This document shows positions 1-7,080 of a DNA stretch of 12,379 nt, piece by piece (positions within the stretch are counted from its first letter, which is position 1; every line of letters starts with the position of its first letter). The position numbers were made by a program, and so were the translations under genes. Below the pieces are notes generated by a model. The model did not search any database. It had not been told where the DNA came from and saw only the letters and a program-made list of their open reading frames with translations. The stretch comes from CAZEHJ01 sp964512485 (GTDB lineage: Bacteria; Bacteroidota; Rhodothermia; Rhodothermales; UBA10348): the NCBI GenBank assembly GCA_964512485.1, contig CAZEHJ010000088.1, positions 1 through 12,379 of the forward strand, written 5' to 3'.

Positions 1-379
1 ATCTGGATTCGAGCAGATCAGGTTTATTGCTGAAGATGGGATCGTATTGCTTGATATCGTACCCGGCGTCCGCGAGGATTTTTGAAATGACGGGCCCCGT
101 GCCCGATCCAAAATCCAATCCGCGGCTGTCGCTGGCAAAGTCAGTCTGGATTTGCGCCGTGATGGGGGATACGAAACGCTGATATCCCGGGTCGTCGACA
201 TCGTTTTGATGCTCTTCGTAACGCGTTTTCTCTTCTTGAACGCTCGGATGGTCGCCCTTAGGCCGGAAAATCCCGCCACATTCGCCGCATTCCAGATAAA
301 CTCCGTCCTTGAATGGCCTCCCTTCTTGATCGCAGAGTAAACACCGGTCGATTGGTGATTTGTGGTCAGGCGTCAGCAT
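1..379 (-). CDS. Zinc-ribbon class I SAM-dependent methyltransferase, N-terminal part (truncated by the window edge)
   Basis: Seen: translating the minus strand from the ATG at 379 gives 126 open codons up to the window edge. An in-frame TGA seven codons upstream, with no other start between, fixes this start. Residues 13-34 carry two CxxC pairs (C13/C16 and C31/C34), a small zinc ribbon. Residues 53-66 read RYEEHQNDVDDPGY, then LDFGSGTGP at 88-96 is the glycine-rich motif I that binds S-adenosylmethionine, and YDP follows one strand later. Family knowledge: this layout (Cys-pair ribbon, RYxxHxNDxxDPGY, Rossmann methyltransferase) recurs in bacterial proteins often labelled methyltransferase-domain or COG2227-like; the substrate is unknown. 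The C-terminal half lies outside the window. It is divergent from the LLM monooxygenase. No clear Shine-Dalgarno sequence precedes the start. Confidence 0.85.
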   Translation of the reverse strand, partial: MLTPDHKSPIDRCLLCDQEGRPFKDGVYLECGECGGIFRPKGDHPSVQEEKTRYEEHQNDVDDPGYQRFVSPITAQIQTDFASDSRGLDFGSGTGPVISKILADAGYDIKQYDPIFSNKPDLLESR

Positions 380-486
380 GGGGGCAAGAAAGTGGTTTCA
401 GAATAGAGCTCTGCCAATGTCGGGAGTAGCCTCCATGTTCGCTATCATTCGTGTAACGATTGAACACTTTGTCCAACAGACCCGCT
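380..486. other. Divergent intergenic region between methyltransferase and LLM monooxygenase
   Basis: These 107 bases separate two divergent starts, so promoters for both genes should lie here. I see no convincing -35/-10 pair, no long inverted repeat and no strong Shine-Dalgarno sequence for either gene. There is only a weak GGAG-TAGC-CTCC dyad near 422-433. Confidence 0.4.
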
Positions 487-1533
487 ATGAAATCAAGAAA
501 CATTGAACTGGGTATCGACAGTTTCGCGGCCGTTCGTACTCAGGACGGGCGCACGAGTACTGCGGATGAACGCGCCGAGGCTATCGAAGAACTGCTGACG
601 CGGATCGAGTTGGCCGACAAGATCGGATTGGACACTTTCGGAATTGGAGAGCACCATCGGCCTGAGTACCTCGATTCGGCCTCACACATTCTTCTGGCTG
701 CCGCCGCCGCTCGCACAGAGAATATTCAGCTGCTCAGCGCAGTTACCGTTCTGAGCGCGGCCGACCCTGTTCGCGTATTCCAGCAGCTGTCTACAGTCGA
801 CCTGATATCCAAGGGTCGGGCAGGTGTTGTTCTCGGGCGAGGCTCGTTCTCGGAGGCATTTCCACTATTTGGATTTGGTTTTCAAGACTACAATGAGCTG
901 TTTGAAGAGAAACTGGATCTATTTCTGAAGATTCGTGAGTCGGAAAGCGTCACGTGGGAAGGCAAATTCCGTCCCGCACTCTCGGGACAGGGGGTCTATC
1001 CTCGTCCTTATCAAAACCCGCTACAAACGTGGATTGGCGTGGGAGGCACGCCCGCTTCCTTTGCCCGAGCCGGCTTATTGGGTCTACCCCTGATGGTGGC
1101 AATTATCGGAGGCGAGACGCATCGATTCAGGCCCCTGGTAGACCTCTACTATCGAGCTGGAGCCGAGGCTGGATTCACTCCGGATCAACTACAGGTGGGC
1201 GTACACTCTTTGGGATATGTGGCCGAAACGAGCGAACAAGCCCACGCTGAATTCTATCCCGGCTATGCCCGCACGTTTACCAGAATCGGAATCGAGCGAG
1301 GCGGCGGTCCTGTGACCCGATCGGCATACGATGCGCAGACAGGTGAGACAGGCGCTCTGGTCGTAGGCAGCCCCGAGGAGGTTGCCGACAAGATCAAGCG
1401 TCACAGCGAAGCGCTTGGAGGACTGGTGCGTTTTCAGATACACATGAATGTAGCTGAGCTGAGCCATGACCAACTGATGACCGCGACCCGCCTGCTAGGC
1501 GAAGAAGTCAAACCAAGGCTCATTTCTGACTAG
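487..1533 (+). CDS. LLM class flavin-dependent monooxygenase, Atu2307/SP_0267 type
   Basis: A 348-residue luciferase-like (bacterial luciferase / F420-FMN superfamily) TIM-barrel oxidoreductase, presumably cytoplasmic and flavin-dependent; the substrate is unknown. Motifs, counted from the ATG at 487: ELGIDSF at 7-13 (first barrel strand), GEHHR at 54-58, and TVLSAADPVRVFQQ at 87-100 followed by the LGRGSFSEAFPLFG segment, then WIGVGGTP and LPLMVAIIGG further on. These are the signatures I recall for the subfamily named after the Agrobacterium protein Atu2307. Length is normal for the family and no break is seen. Start choice: a TTG at 460 is in frame and would add nine residues, but those residues are not part of the barrel and neither start has a good ribosome binding site, so ATG is preferred. 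The gene converges on the alcohol dehydrogenase with only 22 bases between stops. Nothing shows that it belongs to the catabolic operon. Confidence 0.88.
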   Translation: MKSRNIELGIDSFAAVRTQDGRTSTADERAEAIEELLTRIELADKIGLDTFGIGEHHRPEYLDSASHILLAAAAARTENIQLLSAVTVLSAADPVRVFQQLSTVDLISKGRAGVVLGRGSFSEAFPLFGFGFQDYNELFEEKLDLFLKIRESESVTWEGKFRPALSGQGVYPRPYQNPLQTWIGVGGTPASFARAGLLGLPLMVAIIGGETHRFRPLVDLYYRAGAEAGFTPDQLQVGVHSLGYVAETSEQAHAEFYPGYARTFTRIGIERGGGPVTRSAYDAQTGETGALVVGSPEEVADKIKRHSEALGGLVRFQIHMNVAELSHDQLMTATRLLGEEVKPRLISD

Positions 1534-1555
1534 ATGAGTTCGTGGAAGCTCTACT

Positions 1556-2707
1556 TCACGCGTCCAGTATTCCATCAAGAGCAGCCTGATAGATCGCTCG
1601 TGCTCCCTGGGCATCAAGAAGCCGGGGGTTGGTGCCCGTGCTCGGATCGGCAACAGCGCGTTCGGCGATCAGATCGAGTTTCTCATCCCCGAGTCCCATA
1701 TCCCGCAAGGTGTGCGGCACGCCAATCTGTTTGCGAAGCTGAATCGTCCAGTTCAATAGCTCATCGAATCCACGGGGGATTCCCACTGCATCACACATGG
1801 GATCGATCTTGTCCTGGATAGCTTCCCGGTTGTAGATCATCACATAAGGCATAAATACGGCGTTCGTCATCCCGTGGTGCGTGTTGAACAGCGCGCCGAC
1901 CGGGTGCGACAGCGAATGAATAGCCCCGAGTCCTTTCTGAAATGCCACGGCACCCATGGATGCGGCCGTCATCATATCTGCGCGCGCTTCGATGTCGGAG
2001 CCATCCGCTACAGCACGCGGCAGTGCGTCGGCAATCAGGCGCATGCCTTCGAGCGCAATGCCTGCTGACATCGGGTGATACGTGCGAGCGCAATACGCCT
2101 CAAGACAGTGCGCGAGCGCGTCCATTCCGGCACCCGCTGTCAAAACAGGAGGGAGCCCGACGGTCAATTCAGGATCGGCGATGACGGCAACGGGTAACAT
2201 CTTTGGATGGAAGATGATCTTCTTTTCGAGCGTGTCTTCCTTCGTCACAACGCTCGCCCTGCCCACTTCAGACCCCGTTCCGGCCGTAGTCGGAATGGCG
2301 ATGACGGGCGCAATAGCATCTGCATCGGCTCGCGTCCACCAATCGCCTATGTCTTCAAAGTCCCAGATGGGGCGGGTCTGTCCCTGCATGAAGGCAATGC
2401 TCTTCGCAGTGTCAAGAGCCGATCCGCCGCCAAAGCCTATCACGCCGTCGCAATTGTGGGTTCGATACGCCGCGACTCCTCCGGTGACATCACTTTCTTT
2501 GGGATTGGGTTGAACGCCTGAGTACAGGGTGACGCCCGGAACGAGCGATTCCACTGCGCTGCACGTCATGGGCAGATCCACCAGGCCTCCGTCTGTCACG
2601 AAGAGGGGGCGGGTAATGCCCGCACTCTCGCATACTTCTGCCAGTTCGCTGATGCGTCCCGCACCAAACCGAATCGCGGTGGGATATGACCAGTTGGCGT
2701 TCATCAT
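1556..2707 (-). CDS. Iron-containing (group III) alcohol dehydrogenase
   Basis: A 383-residue NAD(P)-dependent alcohol dehydrogenase of the Fe-ADH superfamily (FucO/AdhB type). GGGSALDTAK at 93-102 is the nucleotide-binding loop and TTAGTGSE spans 140-147. The metal ligands appear complete: D196 and H200 in GMDALAHCLEAY, then H264 and H278 in the HSLSHPVGALFNTHHG stretch, with the same 14-residue spacing as in FucO. Start: the open frame extends further upstream, but the ATG at 2707 overlaps the aldehyde dehydrogenase stop as ATGA, and the protein then begins at the usual family N-terminus; a second ATG follows directly. It is the last gene of the permease, synthetase, aldehyde dehydrogenase, alcohol dehydrogenase operon. 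Inference: it oxidises the hydroxyl of a gamma-glutamylated amino alcohol to an aldehyde for the preceding gene product. The reverse reaction, aldehyde reduction, cannot be excluded from sequence. Confidence 0.93.
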   Translation of the reverse strand: MMNANWSYPTAIRFGAGRISELAEVCESAGITRPLFVTDGGLVDLPMTCSAVESLVPGVTLYSGVQPNPKESDVTGGVAAYRTHNCDGVIGFGGGSALDTAKSIAFMQGQTRPIWDFEDIGDWWTRADADAIAPVIAIPTTAGTGSEVGRASVVTKEDTLEKKIIFHPKMLPVAVIADPELTVGLPPVLTAGAGMDALAHCLEAYCARTYHPMSAGIALEGMRLIADALPRAVADGSDIEARADMMTAASMGAVAFQKGLGAIHSLSHPVGALFNTHHGMTNAVFMPYVMIYNREAIQDKIDPMCDAVGIPRGFDELLNWTIQLRKQIGVPHTLRDMGLGDEKLDLIAERAVADPSTGTNPRLLDAQGARAIYQAALDGILDA

Positions 2708-4092
2708 GTCTGTTTGAGATAGTAGGATTTTGGTCGGGTTAGATGCTCGTAACCCACGACTGAAAGGGTTGCTCCACGACCCGAATTCTTGACGCCCGAC
2801 CACGCGAGGGCAGGGTCCAGATAATCGCAGCGGTTTACGAACACAGTTCCCGCCTCGACTTCGGTCCCGAGTCGTTTCGCGGCTTCCAGGTCCTGTGTCC
2901 AGATGGAGGCAGTAAGTCCAAATACGCTGTCGTTCATCAGCGACAGAGCTTCCGTTTCGTCGGCAACAGACATGATTCCAACCACAGGCCCGAATGACTC
3001 GTCGCGCATGAGCGACATCGAGTGATCGACATCGACAACAACTTGCGGAGCCATGAAGGCGGTTTCGGGATCGTCCATGGCGAAATCTGAAGGTTCGATG
3101 AGCGTGCGAGCCCCCGCCGCCACGGCATCGCGCACCTGTTTCCTTACAAAAGCGGCGGCTGATGCCGAAATCATCGGCCCCAGCGTGGTTTCCGGGTCCA
3201 TCGGGTCGCCGAGCACATATTGGCGAGCCGAAGCGACAAATGCATCGACAAAGCCGCTGTAGACGGCCTCATCAACATAGATCCGTTCGACCGCGCAGCA
3301 ACTCTGTCCTGAATTGAAAAAAGCGCCGTCAACCAGTTGTTCGACCGCGTGATCCAGATCTGCATCGGCGCGGACATATGCGGGGTCTTTACCACCCAGC
3401 TCCAAGCCGACACCAACGAACGCGCCACCCGCTGCTTTCTCGACCGTGCTGCCGGAAGCTACTGAACCCGTGAAGTGAACACGGTCCACACTCCCGCTCG
3501 CCAACAGGTCATCGGCCTGCTCGTGAGACAGAACCAGATTGGCAAATAGTCCCGCGGGTAGGGAAGCATCGTCGCAGGCTGCCTGAAAACGCTCGCCAAC
3601 CAGCAGTGTCTGAGGCGCGTGCTTGAGGATCACAGCATTGCCTGCCATGAGCGCGGGAACGAGCGAGTTCACGACCGTCAGATACGGATAATTCCACGGA
3701 GCGATAACAAACAACACCCCGATGGGCTCGCGCTCAATTGAACGCGTGACGCCTTCGCCCGAATCGACTGACACAGGTGACAGCGCATCCCCTGCGATCG
3801 AAATCATATGACGTGCCCGCTCTTCGAAACCTCGCAGCTCCCCGGCGCAATAACGAATCGGTCGTCCCATCTGCTGGGCCAGCTCGGGAGCGATGTCATC
3901 TTTCATGGCCAGCATGGCATCCACGATGGCGCCGCAGACACGGGCGCGTTCTTCAACAGAGCGCCGAGCCCAGTCTTTTTGCGCCGCTCGGGCGGCACTC
4001 AGCGCTAGCTCTATGGCCTCTTCCGAGGCAACGGGTCGTTCAGCCACGACATGACCATCAACAGGGGAGAGCGTCTGGATTATTTGCGCCAT
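2704..4092 (-). CDS. NAD(P)-dependent aldehyde dehydrogenase (gamma-glutamyl-aminoaldehyde dehydrogenase candidate)
   Basis: A 462-residue member of the aldehyde dehydrogenase superfamily, which oxidises aldehydes to carboxylates via a thiohemiacetal. The catalytic set is intact: APWNYP with N134, the cofactor-contact K157, HFTGS at 206-210, general base E231 in ELGGKDP, and nucleophile C265 in NSGQSCCAVER. ESFGPVV lies further on as expected. It is slightly shorter than the roughly 480-500 residues of many family members but lacks no core motif. The ATG at 4092 is three bases after the synthetase stop and has a good GGAG site at 4100-4103 inside the upstream gene. Its TGA stop overlaps the start of the alcohol dehydrogenase, implying translational coupling. 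Inference from context: it oxidises the aldehyde made by the neighbouring alcohol dehydrogenase, as PuuC does in the gamma-glutamylated putrescine pathway. It could instead be a broad-range aldehyde dehydrogenase. Confidence 0.93.
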   Translation of the reverse strand: MAQIIQTLSPVDGHVVAERPVASEEAIELALSAARAAQKDWARRSVEERARVCGAIVDAMLAMKDDIAPELAQQMGRPIRYCAGELRGFEERARHMISIAGDALSPVSVDSGEGVTRSIEREPIGVLFVIAPWNYPYLTVVNSLVPALMAGNAVILKHAPQTLLVGERFQAACDDASLPAGLFANLVLSHEQADDLLASGSVDRVHFTGSVASGSTVEKAAGGAFVGVGLELGGKDPAYVRADADLDHAVEQLVDGAFFNSGQSCCAVERIYVDEAVYSGFVDAFVASARQYVLGDPMDPETTLGPMISASAAAFVRKQVRDAVAAGARTLIEPSDFAMDDPETAFMAPQVVVDVDHSMSLMRDESFGPVVGIMSVADETEALSLMNDSVFGLTASIWTQDLEAAKRLGTEVEAGTVFVNRCDYLDPALAWSGVKNSGRGATLSVVGYEHLTRPKSYYLKQT

Positions 4093-4095
4093 ACT

Positions 4096-5478
4096 TCAGC
4101 TCCGCTCAAATCCGCGCTTCAATTCCCAGTCCGTCACCCGGCGGTCGTATTCACTCTGCTCCCAGCCTGCCGTGTGGACATAATGGTCGATGACATCGTC
4201 TCCGAAGGCGCCACGAAGCATCTTCGATTCAGCAAATAGAGACGTGGCTTCTCGAAGCGTCTTCGGCACCTCGCGAAGGTCGGACCCGGTATAGGCATCG
4301 CCTTCGTAGGCGTCTTCAAGCTGCATCTCACCCTCAATTCCGCTCAACCCCGCCGCAATGAGAGCTGCAAAGGCCAGATACGGATTCAGGTCCGCACCAC
4401 CGACCCGGCATTCGCTTCGAATAGCTTTCGTCCCTTCACCACAGAGCCGGTAGCCAGCCGTGCGGTTGTCCCGTGACCAGATGGCCTTCGTGGGCGCAAA
4501 CGTTCCCGCCTGAAAGCGTTTGTAGGAATTGATGAACGGCGCCAGGAAATAGGTAATTTCGCCCGCGTGGGCCAGTTGACCGGCCATGAACTGGCGCATC
4601 GTCGTCGACATGCCATGCTCGGCGTCGGGGTCGAAAAAGACACTGTCCCCCTCCTGGTTCTGAAGCGAAAGGTGGATATGGCAACTGCTTCCGGCCAGCT
4701 CATAGTCCCACTTCGCCATGAAGGTGATGGCTTTACCCTGGGCATCGGCAATTTCCTTCATGCCGTTCTTCATGATCACATGGCGGTCAGCCATCTCGAG
4801 CGCTTCGCAGTATTCGATGTTCAGCTCTTCCTGACCCGGTCCCCATTCTCCTTTCGAGTTTTCGACCGGGATTCCGGCTCCCTCCAATCCATTTCGCATC
4901 GCGCGCAAGACAGCTTCTTCTTTGGTCGTCTGCAGGATGTGGTAATCCTGGATGTAGGTGCCGCTCGTTCGAGGATCGCGGAAGTCGCGATCATGAATGT
5001 CGCGGTAGGACTCGTCGAACAGGTAGAACTCAAGTTCTGAGGCCGTCATTGCCTTTAGGCCGTGGGAAGCGAGCCGGTCGAGTTGCTTCTTCAGGATGGC
5101 CCGCGGACTGTGAGGGAGGTCTTCATGGTGGTGATTTTCGACGTCGCAGAGCACCATCGCCGTTCCTTCGAGCCATGGAATTCTGCGGAGCGTCGCGAGG
5201 TCAGGCTTCATGACGAAGTCGCCATAACCTGCCGCCCAGTTGGCCGCGTCATATCCGGGGACGGGCTCCATGTCGATATCGTCTGCGAGGAGGTAGTCAC
5301 AGGCATGTGTCTCCTTATAGCCACTCTCGCCAAAGAAGCGCGCATTGAACCGTTTGCCGACCAGGCGGCCGAACATATCGGGAAAACACACCAGCACCGT
5401 GTCTATCGAGCCGGCAGCGATGTCGCTGCGAAGCTCTTCCATGCTCATCATGCCTATTATTTTTTTGTCAGAAGGCAT
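4096..5478 (-). CDS. Glutamine synthetase-like gamma-glutamylamide ligase (PuuA/GlnA4/IpuC type)
   Basis: A 460-residue member of the glutamine synthetase superfamily. Counted from the ATG at 5478, it has a beta-grasp N-terminal part (IDTVLVCFPDMFGRLVGKR, about 25-43), TASELEFYLF with metal ligands E148/E150, GPGQEELNIEY at 213-223, SSCHIHLSL at 264-272 with H267/H269, NSYKRF at 317-322, NRTAGYRL at 338-345 and RVGGADLNPYLAFAAL at 358-373. The C-terminal region lacks the adenylylation-site context of GlnA, which argues against assimilatory glutamine synthetase. Family knowledge: such proteins join glutamate to amines with ATP (PuuA on putrescine, GlnA4 of Streptomyces on ethanolamine, IpuC on isopropylamine/alaninol). 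Start: GGTGAG just upstream favours ATG 5478, one base after the permease stop. A GTG at 5487 would add three residues and overlap the permease by eight bases. With an ethanolamine-type permease and an alcohol dehydrogenase beside it, an amino alcohol substrate is inferred. Confidence 0.88.
   Translation of the reverse strand: MPSDKKIIGMMSMEELRSDIAAGSIDTVLVCFPDMFGRLVGKRFNARFFGESGYKETHACDYLLADDIDMEPVPGYDAANWAAGYGDFVMKPDLATLRRIPWLEGTAMVLCDVENHHHEDLPHSPRAILKKQLDRLASHGLKAMTASELEFYLFDESYRDIHDRDFRDPRTSGTYIQDYHILQTTKEEAVLRAMRNGLEGAGIPVENSKGEWGPGQEELNIEYCEALEMADRHVIMKNGMKEIADAQGKAITFMAKWDYELAGSSCHIHLSLQNQEGDSVFFDPDAEHGMSTTMRQFMAGQLAHAGEITYFLAPFINSYKRFQAGTFAPTKAIWSRDNRTAGYRLCGEGTKAIRSECRVGGADLNPYLAFAALIAAGLSGIEGEMQLEDAYEGDAYTGSDLREVPKTLREATSLFAESKMLRGAFGDDVIDHYVHTAGWEQSEYDRRVTDWELKRGFERS
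4100..4103 (-). promoter_or_regulatory. Ribosome binding site of the aldehyde dehydrogenase gene
   Basis: On the minus strand GGAG lies seven bases before the ATG at 4092, within the last codons of the upstream synthetase gene. It is the clearest Shine-Dalgarno site of the operon and supports the chosen start. Confidence 0.6.
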
Positions 5479-5479
5479 A

Positions 5480-6934
5480 TCACTCACCCCGATGTTCGAT
5501 GGCGAATTCTTCCTCGGGCGATAGAATCATCCGGTGTCGCGCATACAGACCGAAATAGAGCAACCCGCCGGCGAACCAGACGGCCGTTCCGTATACGCCG
5601 GGTCGGTAGTCCGGGTTGATAAACAAAAACACCAGGGTCACGGCCGCAATTACACCTGCGACGATGGCACCGGGCTTGCCCAGAGGGCTTACATACGGGC
5701 GCTCGAGATCCATGTCCCGGATGCGAACGAACGCGACCATCTGCATGACATATGCTATAACAGCTCCAAAAACAGCCATATTGAGTAATACAGCGCCTAC
5801 GGGCACGTTACCAAACATGGATGCGCCGTATTCGATGATCAATGCGACGATGTAGCCCATGACCGCGCCCACAACCAGGGCGACGTGTGGCGTTTGCCGG
5901 GTTGGATGTGTGATCGACATCCATTTTGGGAAATAACCCGCCCGGCTCAGCGAATAGATATTGCGGCCGTAGGCATAGATGATGGTGTGGAAGCTTGCGA
6001 CGAGACCTGCGACCGCGACCATGGCCAGCAGGGAAGCGCCAACGCCTTCACCGAAGATCGTCTGGAAGGCCAGAAACAGAGGCTCATCCGATGTGCCAAC
6101 AACAGCAGAGCCTGGCGCGATTCCGGCATTCAAAAACAGTGTCAATACCGAAGCGATGATGAGGGTCAGGATTCCCCAGAGCAGGCCCTTGGGCATGTCC
6201 CGTTTCGGATCATGCGACTCCTCGGCGGCGAGAGGCAATTGTTCGATCGCCAGATAAAACCATATGGCGAACGGCAGGGCGGCCGTCACACCGGCAAAGC
6301 CCATCGGAAACCACAGCGACCCACCCGCCTCGGGCTCAATGTTCAGCGCATGCTCCCAGCTGAAATGAGGGATGGCACCGATCCAGAACACCATCAGAAT
6401 GGCGAGCGCCAGGAACGTAATGAAGATGGTAAAGCGGAACGTGAGTTCGACGCCCATGATGTTCATGCCCACGAAGATGGCGTAGAAAATGGCCCACCAG
6501 ACGGGCGCCGACAATTCCAGGCCGATCAAATCGTTGGCAATGGAGCCCATGTACCCTCCGATACCGACGACGATGACGGCCGGGGTGAGGATATACTCCA
6601 TGCTTTCGCCGAGACCCGTGATGAATCCACCCCAAGGCCCCAGTGCTGTACGGCCGAATGAATAGGCGCCTCCGGTATGGGGCAGGGCAGGACTCATCTC
6701 GGCGATGGAGTAGCACATGCCCACGTACATGATGGCCACGATTACGGTGGCAACCAGCAGGCCGCCGAAACCGCCAGCAGCCAGGCCGAAATTCCATCCG
6801 AAGAAGTCGCCCGAGATCACGGCGCCGACGCCCAGGGCCCAAAGCGACCATGCACCCGCGAATCGACGCAGTTTTCTGCGCTCGAAATAGTCATCGTCAG
6901 CCTTCGAATAGGCAACCTGATTGGAGTCAGTCAT
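5480..6934 (-). CDS. APC-family permease, ethanolamine permease (Eat) type
   Basis: A 484-residue inner-membrane amino acid/polyamine/organocation transporter with about 12 hydrophobic segments. The first segment contains GVGAVISGDFFGWNFGL (35-51) followed by AAGGFGG, which I recognise as characteristic of the ethanolamine permease subfamily. EMSPALPHTGGAYSFGRTALGP (79-100) is the conserved APC loop after TM2, and EYILTPAVIVVGIGGY and the later IYAYGRNIYSLSRAGYFP segment also fit that subfamily. The cytoplasmic N-terminus is polar (SNQVAYSKADDDYFERRKLRR). The ATG at 6934 is the only sensible start; no strong ribosome binding site precedes it. It is the first gene of the operon, and its TGA lies at the start of the synthetase gene. 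Likely role: proton- or gradient-driven uptake of a small amino alcohol such as ethanolamine. A different amine or amino acid substrate is possible, since Eat specificity is inferred by resemblance only. Confidence 0.88.
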   Translation of the reverse strand: MTDSNQVAYSKADDDYFERRKLRRFAGAWSLWALGVGAVISGDFFGWNFGLAAGGFGGLLVATVIVAIMYVGMCYSIAEMSPALPHTGGAYSFGRTALGPWGGFITGLGESMEYILTPAVIVVGIGGYMGSIANDLIGLELSAPVWWAIFYAIFVGMNIMGVELTFRFTIFITFLALAILMVFWIGAIPHFSWEHALNIEPEAGGSLWFPMGFAGVTAALPFAIWFYLAIEQLPLAAEESHDPKRDMPKGLLWGILTLIIASVLTLFLNAGIAPGSAVVGTSDEPLFLAFQTIFGEGVGASLLAMVAVAGLVASFHTIIYAYGRNIYSLSRAGYFPKWMSITHPTRQTPHVALVVGAVMGYIVALIIEYGASMFGNVPVGAVLLNMAVFGAVIAYVMQMVAFVRIRDMDLERPYVSPLGKPGAIVAGVIAAVTLVFLFINPDYRPGVYGTAVWFAGGLLYFGLYARHRMILSPEEEFAIEHRGE

Positions 6935-7080
6935 GGTGTAGTGCTCATATTACGTCGTTCCGAATCGTCTTTTCCATCAAATGAGCCGTAGAATAGTCAT
7001 TTGGCGGTACTTCTGCCCTCGTGTAGCCCTACATTTTGTAAGCAGAGGCTGGGGCCTTGCACAAAACCGACCATTATGCC
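6935..7080. promoter_or_regulatory. Divergent control region between the catabolic operon and the lipoprotein gene
   Basis: These 146 bases separate the starts of the permease (minus) and the lipoprotein (plus), so both promoters are expected here. A perfect palindrome TGTAG-CC-CTACA sits at 7022-7033, directly before an AT-rich TACATTTTG stretch that could be a promoter core for the plus-strand gene. Five-base arms occur by chance at this length, so the operator reading is weak. No regulator gene adjoins this region. Confidence 0.35.

Noticed and set aside
1534..1821. Plus-strand frame starting at an ATG directly after the LLM monooxygenase stop
   Set aside because: The tight spacing suggests an operon partner, but it is antisense to the C-terminus of the alcohol dehydrogenase and shows no protein-like pattern.
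4096..5487. Housekeeping glutamine synthetase GlnA
   Set aside because: The adenylylation-site region is absent, active-site segments differ (SSCHIHLSL, RVGGADLNPYL), and it sits among amine catabolism genes.
5885..6661. Long plus-strand open frame of 258 codons
   Set aside because: It lies entirely antisense to the permease, has a skewed hydrophilic composition typical of the reverse of a membrane protein gene, and matches no family; the permease on the other strand has clear APC motifs.
1556..6934. Classical Puu putrescine operon
   Set aside because: No PuuB flavin oxidase, PuuD hydrolase or PuuR regulator is present; the permease is of the ethanolamine type and an Fe-alcohol dehydrogenase is present instead.
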